Below are positions 1 to 12,700 of a stretch of 64,000 nucleotides of DNA, one piece after another. The stretch's first letter is position 1. Each line of letters opens with the position of its first letter. Position numbers and translations under genes: made by a program. The notes under the pieces are model-generated. The model was given only the letters and a program-made list of their open reading frames with translations. It did no database searches and was not told the DNA's origin. Origin of the DNA: Liopterus haemorrhoidalis (taxonomy: Eukaryota; Arthropoda; Insecta; Coleoptera; Dytiscidae). Location of the stretch: NCBI GenBank assembly GCA_963971575.1, contig OZ020624.1, forward strand, positions 2,237,001 through 2,301,000, written 5' to 3'.

Positions 1-341
1 ATATATTTATATTTTACAAAATCATTACAATGTTTGATGTAGTAATTAATTATCCATGACAATTATTATTTTTGGAAATAAATTAAGCAATTTAAAAAGA
101 TCATAACACTAACGTAACCTATTTTGTATTAAGTTAAAAACATATATATATATAAACAAGTATATGGCGCATGAAGACTAGATGTTCCATGATAGGAGGA
201 TGGAGCTATGTATTGCCGTACCCCTTTATGCCCGGTGAATAGTTTGGGCATGTCTAAATTACGACCTTGCAATTGGTTGAAAAAATTACAGTTACCAGGC
301 GGGAGCTAAGAGAATGAGTAAAGCAGGGGGGTGAAGGCTTA
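1..341. other. AT-rich intergenic DNA, nothing recognised
   Basis: I see no coding potential, known repeat end or RNA gene in this stretch. Confidence 0.5.
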
Positions 342-812
342 TACCCTTTTCACACTAAATCTTTAAGACGATTGAACTTAAACTTCATCGATGTTTAATA
401 TCGGTTTGCTTTCACACTTGATGTTTAATTTGAAGAAGAAATCTCCATGTAAAGCTAGTATGTATTGCCAACATAATTTCATATCGTTTGAATTTATTCT
501 GTCATTATTTTGTATATCGAGGTTAGGAGAAGTTTATTTTTTATATTTATTTAAATAATAACGCAAATAATCTTCTCATAACCTCGATATATAAAATGAT
601 AACAGCTGAACATAGATAAAAGAAGAGAAGCACAAATTCAAGGAGTATTTTTTTATAATGGGAATTAAGTTGGCAATGCGGGCGAAGTTTAAGACGCAGA
701 TCTCTGTCTTAAACATCGGTCGTGTTTAGACGAGGCCGTACGGTTTCACATTAGTGTTTAAAGATCCATTCACTTAAACATCCGATCTTAAAGATCTAGT
801 GTGAAAAGGGTA
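342..812. mobile_element. PIF/Harbinger-type MITE, copy 1
   Basis: A long terminal inverted repeat begins TACCCTTTTCACACTA and ends in its complement, GTGTGAAAAGGGTA. The element is flanked by the 3-bp direct repeat TTA (339-341 and 813-815). A 3-bp TNA or TWA duplication is the known PIF/Harbinger signature. Four more copies lie at 20546, 26298, 43659 and 44142. No transposase is encoded, so it is non-autonomous. Confidence 0.8.
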
Positions 813-1544
813 TTAATGGTGGAGTTGTGCTGGTGAGAATAGTTTCCGGGTAAAAAAATAGATGGCGTTAGTAACCAGTTTTAGTTTCAAATAACCACAG
901 TAGATGTCGCTAAATGCTACATTAGTTCCATATCATAGTGAAACAAATGTCATTGTTTTTTAACGTTCATATTTTCATATATATAAACGGGTACAGCTAC
1001 GTCTTTTTTACCAAATAGTATAAACCAAATAATTAGGGTTTTTGTTTGATAACTTCTAACCTTATTTTTTTAAATGTAAATGTCATTTCATCTGATTTTA
1101 TCCTGCTTTTTCAAAATGAATTGACACTACCCGAGCATGCGCATTGTGTTTTACGGTCACCAAAAGAGACAGACATATGTATATCTTACTCTCTATGTTG
1201 GAACATCTTAAGTTACATTGAGAGATAGGCCAGGCGCCATATACTAGTTTATATATATATGGTTAAAAATCAAAATGGCCGGCAATGGTAATTTGATTCA
1301 GGATACTTTAGAGCGGTACATACGCTGACTCATATATTGCATAACAAACTTTTAAAAGTACCCTGTATTATGATCTTTATTTTCTCAACTTAATTTGTGT
1401 AAAATACGTCTTATTGTTTTATAAATGGATTTGGTACTGTCGCTCTCACAGCCTAAATTGTTAAAACCACTATACAATGTTAAGGCTACGTTACACAATT
1501 AGATATTAACCCCCAGATTCATGAAATAATGTAAATAAACATTT
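813..1544. other. Intergenic AT-rich DNA, nothing recognised
   Basis: The only open frame is about 60 codons (1046-1228) and has no domain-like features. I see no repeat end that matches elsewhere in the window. Confidence 0.4.
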
Positions 1545-2185
1545 TTGGCCGAAAAAGTACGTGTTTGACTGCAATAATTGTATGCAATTTTTGGTATACC
1601 AAATTTGGAATTTGAATATTTCAAATATTTGAATTAGGCCAACATTAATAGTTTTTTTTTTTTTTGGTACATAAAAAAATAGATCCTACTAATGCACACA
1701 TTCAGTTACTTTATAGGTAAAATTCCGAAAAAAAAGTGGAATTGCAACAATTTATCTTGTTCAAAAATTGCATACAATCAGCACATGCAATGTTTCTATC
1801 CTAAAAAAGTAAAAAAAAAAAACAGTTACTCTATTAAATTTATTTAAAGCTGTTATTAAGTGCAAATTTTATGCTAGCAATTTTTCTTGCTCAAGAATTG
1901 CCTACAAAGTTGCTTGTGCAATTTTTCTATCAATGAAAAATATAAAAATTATGCAATTACTTACATTAAAATTTATTAATAAGCTGGAATTTACTTAAAA
2001 TTTATGACTGTAATTTTTCTTGCTCAAGTGCAATTTTTCTAATCGAAAAAAAAAACTTTCAAGGCATTAAATTACCAATTATTAACAGGCTGTAATTAAA
2101 TGCAAATTTTATTGCAGCAATTTCTTACATAACAGTTGCATACAAAGCTGCACGTGCAATTTTACTAACCAAAATCACAATTTTT
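1545..2185. repeat. Decayed tandem array with GCAATTTTTCT motif
   Basis: Roughly 100-130 bp units recur about four times. Each contains variants of TGCAATTTTTCTTGCTCAAG followed by a GCATACAA-like segment. Related sequence resumes at 3690-3775, beyond the Tc1-like element, so the transposon probably landed in or beside the array. Unit borders are blurred by divergence. Confidence 0.55.
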
Positions 2186-2284
2186 TTCTACTATTCTCTT
2201 TAATATATAATCCATTCACAATATTTCCACATCTGACTAGGCCATGAGTGGCGGTTTTGTTGGTAGCCACGAAATATATCCAGG

Positions 2285-2530
2285 TATAGGCTATTCCAAA
2301 CCTTTAAGCGGAACTAAATTGAATTTAAATTTTCTTAAGTTGTCACTATAGGCTATTCCAAACATTTAGGCGGAACTAACTGGAATTTTCATTTTTGTAA
2401 GTTGTCATAAGCTCTTATTTTACGTTTTGAAGTAGGCTTTTGCTAAACAAAATTATCAAAAGCCTCACTTAATCTGTAAAAGTAACTAGAATTGAGAATC
2501 TAGTTCTGCCTAAACCAAAGAAACAGACTT
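2285..2530. mobile_element. MITE fragment of the GTCTGTTCCAAACGG family
   Basis: Two adjacent GCTATTCCAAAC...GCGGAACTAA ends are followed by an inverted end at about 2495-2530 (CTAGTTCTGCCTAAAC ... ACAGACTTTA). The same end sequences make up the interleaved palindrome at 52567-53396, so this is an older copy of that family. Confidence 0.55.
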
Positions 2531-2548
2531 TAGGTATTTTTTTATATA

Positions 2549-3613
2549 TAGTCGGATTGCTGATAGGTGACTGTTACATGTATGTATCAAGTAGTGCATT
2601 CATATAATAATCTAGTTACAATTCTTCAGCGATTTTAAAAATGTTTTTCGTTATTTGTCTTAGCTGTCAGTGTCTGGTAATAAATATTAATTAAAATATG
2701 GCTTGCGGCCAATTATTAAATTCACAATGCATCATACCATTCTCGAATAATTAATAAAGCACCAACATGTAACTCATCTAAAATCGAAATTCAAAATTGG
2801 CTGATAAATAATAACATAACGTTTTCAAAAAATTACTTACAATTGTTAAGAAAGAAAAATCTGAACCAGTTTATTTTATTGATACATTGGCACAAACGTA
2901 TGGTCATGAAGTACTAAGATTACCTCCTTATCACTGCCAGTTTAACCCCATTGAACTAATTTGGGGTATAACAAAAAATTATTATGATAGACATATTGGT
3001 CAGAACGGATATAGTGATAACGAAATTTTGAAAATGTGGCAAGTAGCCTGTGATCAAATTAGTTGTGAAACCTGGGCAAAATCTGTTAAAAAAATCGAAA
3101 ATTTAATAAATGAATGGTGGGAAAGGGTAAGGATTGTTGATGATATTAATCCAATAATAATAAATACAAGAAATGACAGCGATAGTTCAGATGACGACGA
3201 TATCATGCATTACAGTGTAAATTTTTTAAAATAAAAATAAACATTTAAATACAACTTGTAGCAATATATTATATGAATAAATATATTTTTACTTAATATT
3301 TTATTACTTTGTACTTAGGGGAAACAAAAATTTAATTTAATTAAACAACAAATTATAATCCAAAATTTACGTATGAGTATAAATTTTATGTGAATTTATT
3401 TACGTGCTCTAATTAGTAAAGATATCTAATCATGGCGTTTCTTTCTAATGCTTTGTTTTTTATTAAAATAATTTGGAAGGTTAGTTGTCAACTTGCGTCA
3501 CTATACGGTACTATGGGTATGCAAATAATTATAATGATGTAGACAGAGAAAACATATAGTATTGTATATCGATACTTGTAGCAACAAACAGTCACCTATC
3601 AGCAATCCGACTA
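2549..3613 (+). mobile_element. Tc1/IS630-like DNA transposon, copy 1 (defective)
   Basis: Inverted ends TAGTCGGATTGCTGATAGGT and its complement are flanked by TA, the Tc1/mariner target. The interior holds a decayed transposase (see 2887-3234). A second copy with the same ends lies in TOM70 intron 5 (17933-19579). Confidence 0.8.
2887..3234 (+). pseudogene. Transposase C-terminus (DDE_3-like) of the Tc1-like element
   Basis: The open frame encodes a 115-residue C-terminal piece. Near its start are the motif RLPPYHCQFNPIELIW, in which NPIE holds the last catalytic acid of the DDE triad, and an acidic serine-rich tail. Upstream, another frame at about 2785-2850 still reads a conserved IQNWLINNN segment. 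The gene is therefore frameshifted and N-terminally truncated and cannot make an active enzyme. Confidence 0.75.
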
Positions 3614-3783
3614 TAACCAACTTAACAAAAAAATATCATGGCCTACTGAGATAAGGAAACATTGTGAATATGTAAAGCTTTACGTAAAACAATTATTGCA
3701 TGCAATTTTTAGCTGTTCAAAAATTGCTGCAATAATTGCACATGCAAAATATCTAATTGCGCAACATTCTGAAAAATAACAAT

Positions 3784-5875
3784 TTACTGATCATCTCTAT
3801 TTTTCATTTGTTTAAGTATCTGTTCAGAAACAATTTTAGTAGCTTTATTAGCGTTAGGAATCACAAATCTGTCCATATCATTTATTATAAGAGTTTCCCC
3901 TTGTGGAACACCATATTTAAAAGTAATTAATTCAGGATGTCGTTTTTTGGCTGTTATTTTAACAATAGTAGAAAGGGGACGTCTTATAATAACCTGAGTA
4001 AGACCTTTCTTCTCCGGTACATCACGCAGTACTACTAAATGACTATCTGTCACTATTAAATGACTATTACACATATAACCATTCTCTTTTACTTCCTGAC
4101 ACTTAAAAGCCTCAATAACATCTGGGTTTTTAAGCCAAGATTGTAACGTAACTAATTCACGAGTTTCATCATCTTCCGCTGAATGTACAGCCGTGTTATC
4201 ATTATCATCGTCGATACTAAATACGGGTGCTACGTCTCGATATCTTTTACCATTCTTATCCGAACTTGAAACATGTCGATCAGGAATTGGACCATTAGCG
4301 TTTGGATTCACGATATAATCAAACAATTTTCCTTTAACTTCAGCCGATTTAAGTTTCATTGCCGCTGAAATTTTACCTAATATATCAACGGATTGGGTTG
4401 TCTTTAAATTTTCAACCGGTGTTAACTTAGGGTTCGGACTACATACTAAACATTTATGTAAATTATGTTCCGAAAGACATTCATTAACGTTCGAACCGAA
4501 ATAATCATGTATAGCCGTATAACCACCCGTTACCATCGAAACATACTGTGTGTGTTTTTGTAGAAACGAAGCGACAACCATATGCGTGTATTGATCTTCT
4601 TCAACCCTTCCCGAACCGAGGAAGCATAAATGTTCACCACCAGCGTTTGAATTAGCAGCTAACGCTTGTCTCTGCGCGGATAGTAAACCCTGAACTGCGG
4701 TAGTAAACGCAGAAGGTTCTTGAAGCATTAAATTACAATCTAAATGAAAAGCAGTTGGTAAATGACCAGCGTTATATTGATCGGCAGGTCTACAATCAAC
4801 TAAAAAGAACCTAACGGCATCTGCGTTATTAGTTTCCATAGCTGCGTTTTCAACTAATTCACGAGCAGAAACTGGTAAACATAAAGCTTGAGATACTAAA
4901 GTACTATCTACCATTGGAGCACGATACAAATTTTGCATTAAATCTGTACGGAACGAAGCTGGTGTTTTCATTGTATAGTATTGTGCTAACGCACAGAAAT
5001 CTGACACATCTTCAGCTTCTAACGCACATGGCATATTTGCGACAGTCGCAACTATAGTCTCTTTCGATTCATTTTTCATTGAAATTATCTGTTCTCGAGC
5101 GTTAACAACCATGATTAGTGATAAAAAAAATACAAAGAACGGATCGGATTGTTGAAAATATAGATCCCACATACTTAAAATTACAGGAAGATTACATGTT
5201 GCGGCAAATAATGATTGAAACCAATTTAAACAATACAAATCTGGGGTTATTCTTTTCGTGTCTAAAAATGAACATAACTCTGGATCGTGGTAGAGTATGA
5301 GTAATCTTAAAACGTGAAAAGCGTTACCATTTTTATGGACACTTTGAGGTATATATGTATCACGTATTGCTTCAAACAAGTTATAAATAGTAGATTTCGG
5401 TACTTTTAAAGCAAGTAATGGAAGTAATAACTCGATCCAACCATTATTTCTTTCATATTTTAAATTACGACTTTTGCAATAAAATGTTATTATAGATTCT
5501 AGATCGGAAGTAACAGATACTTTATCTTCATCATCGTTACCAAGTTTTGATACACATTGTTGACAATCTTCACGTAAAACTGCTTGGTTTGAAAGATCAA
5601 ATATTTCATTGAAGTGTGTTAGTTGATTTATTTCGTCTTGAACATCCAGACATATTTGCCAGACTTGAGGACGTAACTCCTCCGGGAGTGTCCTTCCTTT
5701 GCATATGCAATAAATATCTGTTGCAGAACATTCTTCTAATAACGCACTTTCCAAATCTACAATCCTAAAATAGAAAGTCACGAAAATATGTCATTACTTT
5801 ACATAATAATATTTAAATAATTTTAAATATTTGATTAAATACTTACCATGAATTATCATCGTCGTCTTGAGCCAT
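3784..5875 (-). CDS. TBC1D23: TBC1 domain family member 23 (TBC1D23), two coding exons
   Basis: The coding exons are 5875-5847 and 5764-3784, joining to 669 residues. Exon 1 (M-A-Q-D-D-D-D-N-S-W) ends at donor GTAAGT and exon 2 follows TTTCTATTTTAG. The split TG|G codon gives Trp10. The TBC domain spans about residues 35-245 (motifs FYCKSRN, YHDPELCSFLDTKRITPD, LNWFQSLFA). A rhodanese-like domain covers about 325-440 (VDCRPADQYNAGHLPTAFHLD, GGEHLCFLGSGR). The C-terminal PH-like region is about 545-669. The order and motifs match vertebrate TBC1D23 over the whole length. In that family the protein sits on the trans-Golgi and bridges golgin-captured endosomal vesicles to the FAM21/WASH complex; the TBC domain is regarded as catalytically inactive. 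The stop is TAA at 3784. An uninterrupted exon of nearly 2 kb is unusual here, since vertebrate orthologues have many introns. Confidence 0.95.
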
Positions 5876-5975
5876 TTTTCGTCATAACTGGCCTTATCTT
5901 TATTGTTTACTTAAAATTTACTTATTAATTTATGTCACATTGACATTATAATGTCGGTAAGTGTACACGTGGCCT

Positions 5976-5983
5976 TATCGATA
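5976..5983. promoter_or_regulatory. TATCGATA motif (DRE-like) upstream of TBC1D23
   Basis: The palindrome TATCGATA lies about 100 bp upstream of the TBC1D23 start codon. In Drosophila this is the DREF-binding core-promoter element of housekeeping genes. The assignment here is by motif and position only. Confidence 0.4.
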
Positions 5984-6645
5984 ACGTCATACATGCAATT
6001 CATTAATTTTGCAACGTTTAATTGATTTTATGCTTCAAATGTTACTTTAATAACACGGCTGACAACTAGAAGTAAATGAAAAAAGTAAAGAAAAATATGA
6101 TTTGCTATAAAAAATAAATATTTTTATTAAATTCCGATACAAGTTAGCGCTGTGATCGGCTGTTTAAATTTGTACAGCCGCCTAAAATACTGAAATTCTT
6201 TACATATTTAAAAAATTATATATTATATAATAAATTATAATATGTAACGTAACCGAATCTCTTCAAAAAGCTATTGAAACACTAATTCAATTAAAATTTT
6301 AGAAATTTTTAAACAGTGGCGTAGTTAATGTTTATTGCGTCCTGGGCAATGTATAAAATTTGTCTCAAATCATTTTGAATCACATCAATATATATTATTC
6401 TCATGGGTGCTCGCAGAATAACGTTCAAGGGGGGGGGCAAAATATGAAGGCATATTTTTGAAAATACCTAGTAATTTATTAAATAAACTTTCATAATCGC
6501 AAACACTATTTAAATAGAAATTGAAGGTCTGCGATTATTGATAAATTGGCATTATTGACTTTTTCTATAAAATCTACTCTATTATTAGATTTTTTTTTAA
6601 ATTCTTAATAGACTCTTACTGGATAAACCATTATTCGTCATAGAT
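5984..6645. other. TBC1D23 upstream flank, no gene
   Basis: AT-rich DNA with no open frame of note and no repeat ends that I can place. Confidence 0.4.
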
Positions 6646-6809
6646 CAGTGGCGAATTAAGTTGCTTGGGGGCCCTGGGCGGTAAAATTAAAATGGGCCCT
6701 CTATTATTTTAAATAGAATGGAAATATTTGTATATAGACTTCGGTAGCCCCCCCGGCTTCGTGAGCCCCGGGCGGCGACCCAGTCCGCCCACCGCTTAAT
6801 TCGCCTCTG
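6646..6809. mobile_element. Small hAT-like MITE
   Basis: The ends are CAGTGGCGAATTAAG and CTTAATTCGCCTCTG, near-perfect inverted repeats with hAT-style CAG...CTG termini. A clean 8-bp duplication is not visible. A second partial copy of its right half lies at 8463-8535. Confidence 0.6.
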
Positions 6810-6939
6810 GGCTAGAGTCAGAAATCACTTGGACATACATACAACTTGGCCAAATTTCTTTCAGAATGTCATTTCCAGTTTATTATTTTGATTCTGTTTT
6901 TTATTTCTAATACTTTTGATTTTATTAAATTTTTATTTA

Positions 6940-7235
6940 TTTTATTCCTGGAACGGCTGCGGAGCCCCTGAGAAGTGCACGCGGAGCAGTAAGGGCTCCG
7001 CGGAGCACAGGTTGGGAACCGCTGATATAGATGATAAATAAGACGTAAGTATCAGTTTATAAAGATTAAAAAAAGGGGCAGGCTAACATTTATCTACTCC
7101 CTCCCCCGTAACATTACTTCTAAACACCATTCATTTGTAAGACATAGGGTAGGCCTAGAGGCTCCATCATAGAAATTGATTCAGGGGAAAGAAATTGATT
7201 AAAAAAGGGCTCCGCAAGTAAAAAAGGTTGGGAAC
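6940..7235. repeat. hAT-end-like fragments (GGTTGGGAACCRCTG)
   Basis: Two pieces, near 7008-7022 and 7220-7242, end in GGTTGGGAACC, resembling right ends of hAT elements. Purine-rich gene-free sequence lies between them. Confidence 0.4.
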
Positions 7236-7240
7236 CACTA

Positions 7241-7940
7241 GTCTAGAGAAAAATTGGGGCTTTAATCGTTTAAAATATTTTGAGATAGACAATTTTTTGA
7301 ATGGCATAATTTACATTATTTGTGAAAATTGTAAAATAAAAAAAGTCACAAATCAAAAATGGTTAGGGATAGCGACCAGCGGTTGAAATTTTTGGATTTC
7401 TTATAGTTTATTTAGTCTAGAAAAAAATTGGGGCTTTAATCGTTTAATGCATTTTGAGATAGTGACAATTTTTTTTATGGCATAATTTACATAATTTGTG
7501 AATATTGTGAGTTTAAAAAAATCACAACTCAAAAACGGTTAGAGAAAACAACCTGATGCTAGAATTTTTGGATTCCTCGTAGTTTATTAAGTCCAAAAAA
7601 AATTTGAGGCCTTACTCGTTTTGCGTATTTTAAAATTATGACAAATTTTAATATGGTGTGATTTATAGAAATATTCATCTTCGCATGGATATATCTCAAA
7701 AACGAAATGCAATAAAGACCTGTGGTTGAAATTTTTGAAATCTTGCGGTCCTAATTTACTTGTAACCAGATTTTGAAACAAAAAAAATTTTTGAAGTTTT
7801 TTCATTTTTTTAAATTTTTTTTTGAAAATGTTGAAAAATGCTAACTAAAAAATGGTTAGGGATATAAATATGCGGCTTGAAATTTTAAAATTCTACTACA
7901 CTGTTTAGTCTAAGAAAAAAATTAGGCTTAAATAAACATA
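7241..7940. repeat. Diverged tandem array, unit about 175 bp
   Basis: At least three units begin near 7241, 7413 and 7589 with GTCTAGAAAAAAATTGGGGC or variants. All contain the motifs TTTAATCG, GGCATAATTTAC and CAAAAATGGTTAG. Open frames here are incidental products of homopolymer-rich DNA. Confidence 0.65.
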
Positions 7941-8462
7941 TTATTAAGTTTTGTAGGGGCAGTAATCCAAAATCCTTGAAAATGGCCAAAAATCGAAAAA
8001 ATCGTAAGGGGTAGACCTTAAAAAAATCGTGATTTTGAAGTAAAAACTTTTTGTCTCCAAATTTATTGAAAATTGGTACAAATATGCATTTTTGATCAGA
8101 GATCAAGAAAATTTGGTCCATTTTGAAGTTTGGGCAAAAGTTTTAGAATTATAGGCAAAAAACTGATCTAAATCAGCTCTAACTCAAAAACTAGGAAAGC
8201 ATGAATTTTTTAAATATTTTTTTCATAATCCTCACCCCAAAATTAGCTTAAAACTATATTTTGGGTAAAATCGGAGTCAAAAAAATTTTGACCAAAATTT
8301 TTGATTTTTTTTTTTTTTTTTTGTTCGAAAATTGGTATACTTATATATTTTTAGCCTTAGATCACAAATATATGGTCAGTTTTGAGTTACGGTCTAAACT
8401 TTTGACATTTTCGGCAAAAAAAAGTAAAAAAAAGACGGTCCCCAAAAAGTCTCAGAACCGAT
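7941..8462. other. A/T-homopolymer-rich gene-free DNA
   Basis: Long A and T runs and echoes of the adjoining tandem array. The open frames on both strands are low-complexity Phe/Lys/Asn-rich shadows. Confidence 0.4.
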
Positions 8463-8706
8463 GAAATATTTGTATATAGACTTCGGTATCCCCGGGCGGC
8501 CGCCCAGTCCACCTACCGCTTAATTTTCCTCTGGTTCATATGTATACCAAATCTTTAGGTCCGAGGGTCTCGAGAATCACAATTATATTTACGAAACCCT
8601 AAAAATGTGTGCTATATATGATACGTCCAAAAATTATATGCAATCTTGAGAATTTTTGTTTTCTCTGTGAATTTAAAAAGATTTTTTTAAACTGGTCCCT
8701 TTTTGG

Positions 8707-9262
8707 CAGTGATGGGCGCGTAGAATACATGATGTAGACTAATGTAGATTTTACGCGTAAACATGTCAAGTAGAATATGCCTTTGTTTACGTGTCGAATG
8801 TAGAATGTAAACTGTACATGCGCAGTACGTTTAAATGTAATATTTGAAATAATAGAATGGTAATAGTTTAAATATTTTACTTTAATGTGTATGTTTATTT
8901 CAATTTTATGTAGTTCTAATTACATATATTGTTTCCAAAAATGTTATCTCACAAATCGTATGTTATGGACAATATAAATTACTTGGTTTCTGTCTGTATG
9001 AACTACTAAAGTAAAAGTAAAATTAAAAGTTAGTAGTTGTTTTAATCAGAAAGCTGTCAAAAATATTAAATTTGAGTTCTTTACTGCCTCTTCTGCTTAA
9101 AACTGGTGGTATTTTATTTTTTTAAACGTTACATAACCTCATTTTTCATTATTCTACGCCAGATTCTACGTGTCTACACAGTCTACACTTCTCTACGCTG
9201 TCTACGGTAAATTTACACGTAGACGTAAAAAATTCAAGTTTACGCGTACACGCCCATCTCTG
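8707..9262. mobile_element. hAT MITE with 8-bp target duplication
   Basis: The ends CAGTGATGGGCG and CGCCCATCTCTG are inverted repeats. The flanking direct repeat CTTTTTGG is exact (8699-8706 and 9263-9270). The interior is rich in TGTAGA/TCTACA motifs and has no coding capacity. Confidence 0.8.
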
Positions 9263-9270
9263 CTTTTTGG

Positions 9271-9679
9271 CGTCCCTTACAGGGTAACGCCCTAAGCGGC
9301 CGCCCATATCTCCCACCTTAGCTACGCCAATTATCTGCCAAAAACAATTTCTGCCTACGCCACTGTTACCATTTAACAACCCATTCCTATCAAAACAATT
9401 AAAAAATATACAATAAAAACAATAGTTTTGTATAATAACTTATTCTAATACATAATAATCAATATTGATTCAAACTGTATTTATTTATTTTTATTTTTAT
9501 TAACCAAAAAAACGTATTGAATTAATTAAGGCGTAGAAACTCTGTGATTGGTTGCCAACAAAGGTGGGGAATTTATGGTATTATGCGCGTTGTACTCTCC
9601 ACGCTTGCGGTTGTCAAATGATTAAGTTACATAACCTAGTTTTTAAATCGGAATAAATTCTTTAGTGTTTAATTTAATT
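9271..9679. other. TOM70 upstream flank
   Basis: The probable promoter and 5' untranslated region of TOM70. No clear TATA box precedes the start codon. AT-rich with no repeat ends. Confidence 0.4.
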
Positions 9680-9764
9680 ATGGCATCAACAGGCAGTACC
9701 GGCTCTCCATTTCCGAGATGGCAACTTGCTGTTTTATTGGGTGCAACAGGAGCTCTTGGCTTAG
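9680..9764 (+). CDS. TOM70: TOM70 coding exon 1
   Basis: Starts at ATG in the context aatttaATGG and encodes the N-terminus and first half of the membrane anchor. The donor is G|GTTAAT; the exon ends in phase 1. Confidence 0.85.
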
Positions 9765-12700
9765 GTTAATATTTTTTCAATTTGACATCTAAATATTTCA
9801 CATGTAAACCCCTTAAAAATGTTACCTCTTAACACAAATTCCATGTTTATGTATCAAAAATGTTATAATTTTACTCCCTACATCAATATTTTACTAAAAT
9901 TGTGTTATTTAACAATAAAGTATATCTAATTAATTAACGTTAATTTCAAAAATGTGTTTTTCCTTAAATAAACAAATACGTTTCTGTAATACGTGATATA
10001 TAAACTTATATTTATCTGATTTTAATGATTATTTGCTTATTTTGATCATAATTTTTGGTGTAGAATTAAAATTATATACTTTTTACTCATTTTTACATGT
10101 ATTTAATGTCATTTTTTGCTTTAATCAGAATGGATAAGAAAAATTGTGCAATATTTTTATCAATTTTTTGTAATTAAAAATTGTATTTATTCAATTTTAA
10201 CTCATTTTATGGAGGTTTGAACAAGCTTTATGTATGTATCAGAAGATAAAATTTTCAGTTTATTTTCGAACATAATATAAAAATAACATTTTGACTCAAC
10301 GTTAAATAAATACAGTCGTACTTTGGACTTACGATGATTCGACAATGCTTTGCCCTTACATTTTAGTTACCACCATTCTTCGAACTTGATACGTTTCATA
10401 ATTGCATACCTAAGTAATATGCGGTATTGTAATTGGTGAGTTCAATTTGCAAATAGTATTATGTTATTATTTTCTTGCTCTTTTTAGCAAAATAAAGCCT
10501 ATAGTAGGGATAAGGTTATGTGAATAATCTGTTAAATGAACCATCCGCTGTAGTGAACAGTTAAAATTTAACACTTTAGGTTTTATAGTTCTACGTGATG
10601 AGAATATGTGAAGACTATGGTAATAATAATGTAGAAACAGTTAAATAACTTTATCGCAGAGCTATATCAAATACTTAGTAAAAGAATTTTAAAAACCAAA
10701 TACCGATCACGATACACTAATACTGTGTATCGATCATGATCACGATACACTATAATATTGTGTATCGATAATATTGTGTATCGTGATACTGATCAAAGTA
10801 TTTGAAATATCAAATACTTTTTAAAGTATTTGACCGTAAGTAAAAGTATTTGAAAATAACGTATTTCAAATTCTTTAAATGTATTTGCAATGCTAGAAGT
10901 ATTTGAATTATTAGGGAAATATTTGCAATACTAGGAAATATTTGAAATAAGTAAATAAGAGTTTTTAGCTACATCCAAAACACCAGCGATATTCCAATAC
11001 TGTGGCCATCTTCATGTAATGGCGCAGCTTGTACAACGTCTTCCAGCCACATTTTAATTTTATTACGCAAAAAAAGACTTGTAGGAGAAATCTTTAGAGA
11101 CGGGTAACTAATGACAAAATTTTATTTTAGCAATGAGTTATTTATATTAAAAACCTACGTATTTAATATGCGATATTTATAGTCTTTGTTCAAACAGGCA
11201 TTATTTATTGTTAACGCCTGTTTAATTAGCAACATAAAATATTTGAAATACTAGGAAATATTCGAAATATTTGAAATACAAGGAAAATATATGAAATACA
11301 GTAGAGTCTCACATATCCGAGTTGCGATTATCCGAGTTCCGCATTAACCGAGTCAAATATAATTTTTTTAAATTCCGGATTATTCGATGTTGGTTCGGAA
11401 TTCATCCGCTTTATTCGAGCTTCAAGTCTGGGATTCCCCTATTTATATCGCAAACGATGACAGTGTAGACGATGACGATATAGGGGAAACTTCCTAAGCG
11501 CCCTGACATCTGGTGGCAATTTGTGAAAGATACGAAAGCCACATTGTTTTGTTTTGTTCAATGGAGAAATACGTGTTTTTTTGTTGTTTGTGTTTTATTT
11601 TTGTGTATCATGGAAAAAAAACAATCAATTTTGTTGTGTGCCGCAATGTAAATCGTGAATAATGAAGAATCCTTCTTACACATTCCATAATTTACCTAAA
11701 TCGAAAAAAATATCAATTGAAACGACGTTTGGAGGCAGAGAGAAAGTGGATCGTAGGTTTTTATGGACTCAAAAACTAAAAATGGGCAAAAATCCAAGCC
11801 CATGCATGCATGTTTGCCCGTTGCATTTTATGGAAAGTGATTTTTTACGCCCAATAAAAGACTGAAAAAAAGCATTTATCGCACCCAAAATTTTCCTAAA
11901 TCATCAGTTGATATATTAAAAGGCCCTTCTACTTTTTCAGGCAGAGATATTAATTTTTACTAATATATTTACCATATTTTAGTTGTTATTATATTGACAG
12001 ACAGTCAAAAAGAATTAAAAATACAATGAAAAACTAAAAATATCCTTGAAATTTCTTTAGAATAGTATATTATTACATATCTTGTAAATCGTAGATTACC
12101 TTTAAATTAAAAAAAAGCTCGGAAAACAGGAAAAATACAACTCGTGTTCATTTTCACCATGTAAACAAATACACGAATAGGGGAAGTATTTTAAGATCGC
12201 AGCGCTATTTCGGCAAACTTGGAACCTTCAAAATAGACATTCGTTACATATAAACAACGTGAATTTTACTTATGGAAAATGTTTACTGGTGGTTTTTGTA
12301 ATTTTGCTACAATATTAATACTTGTTTTTATGCAATTATATTTTTATGCAAGCATTTTTTATAAAAAAAAGCGCGACACAATGTCTATTTCTGTAGTTCC
12401 TAAAATCCCACCAGATATCATATCGCTTAGCAATTTTTCCCTATAACAGTTTAATGTGGCTTTCGAGTGTTCCAGCTTTGCCGCATACGGCGCTGCGATC
12501 TTAAAAAGTTTCCCCTATAGTTTAACCAAAGGGTTAAACTCGGTTAAGCTCTCAGAAACCGAACCTTATAGAAATGAAGTACTTATAAAACAAACAACAC
12601 ATTGTAAATAGTGAGATATACGTTTCTGAAATTGAAAAAATGAATCTTTTTATCAATATATTTCGTATTAGTCTAATGAAGACTTGAATACGAAGCAAAT

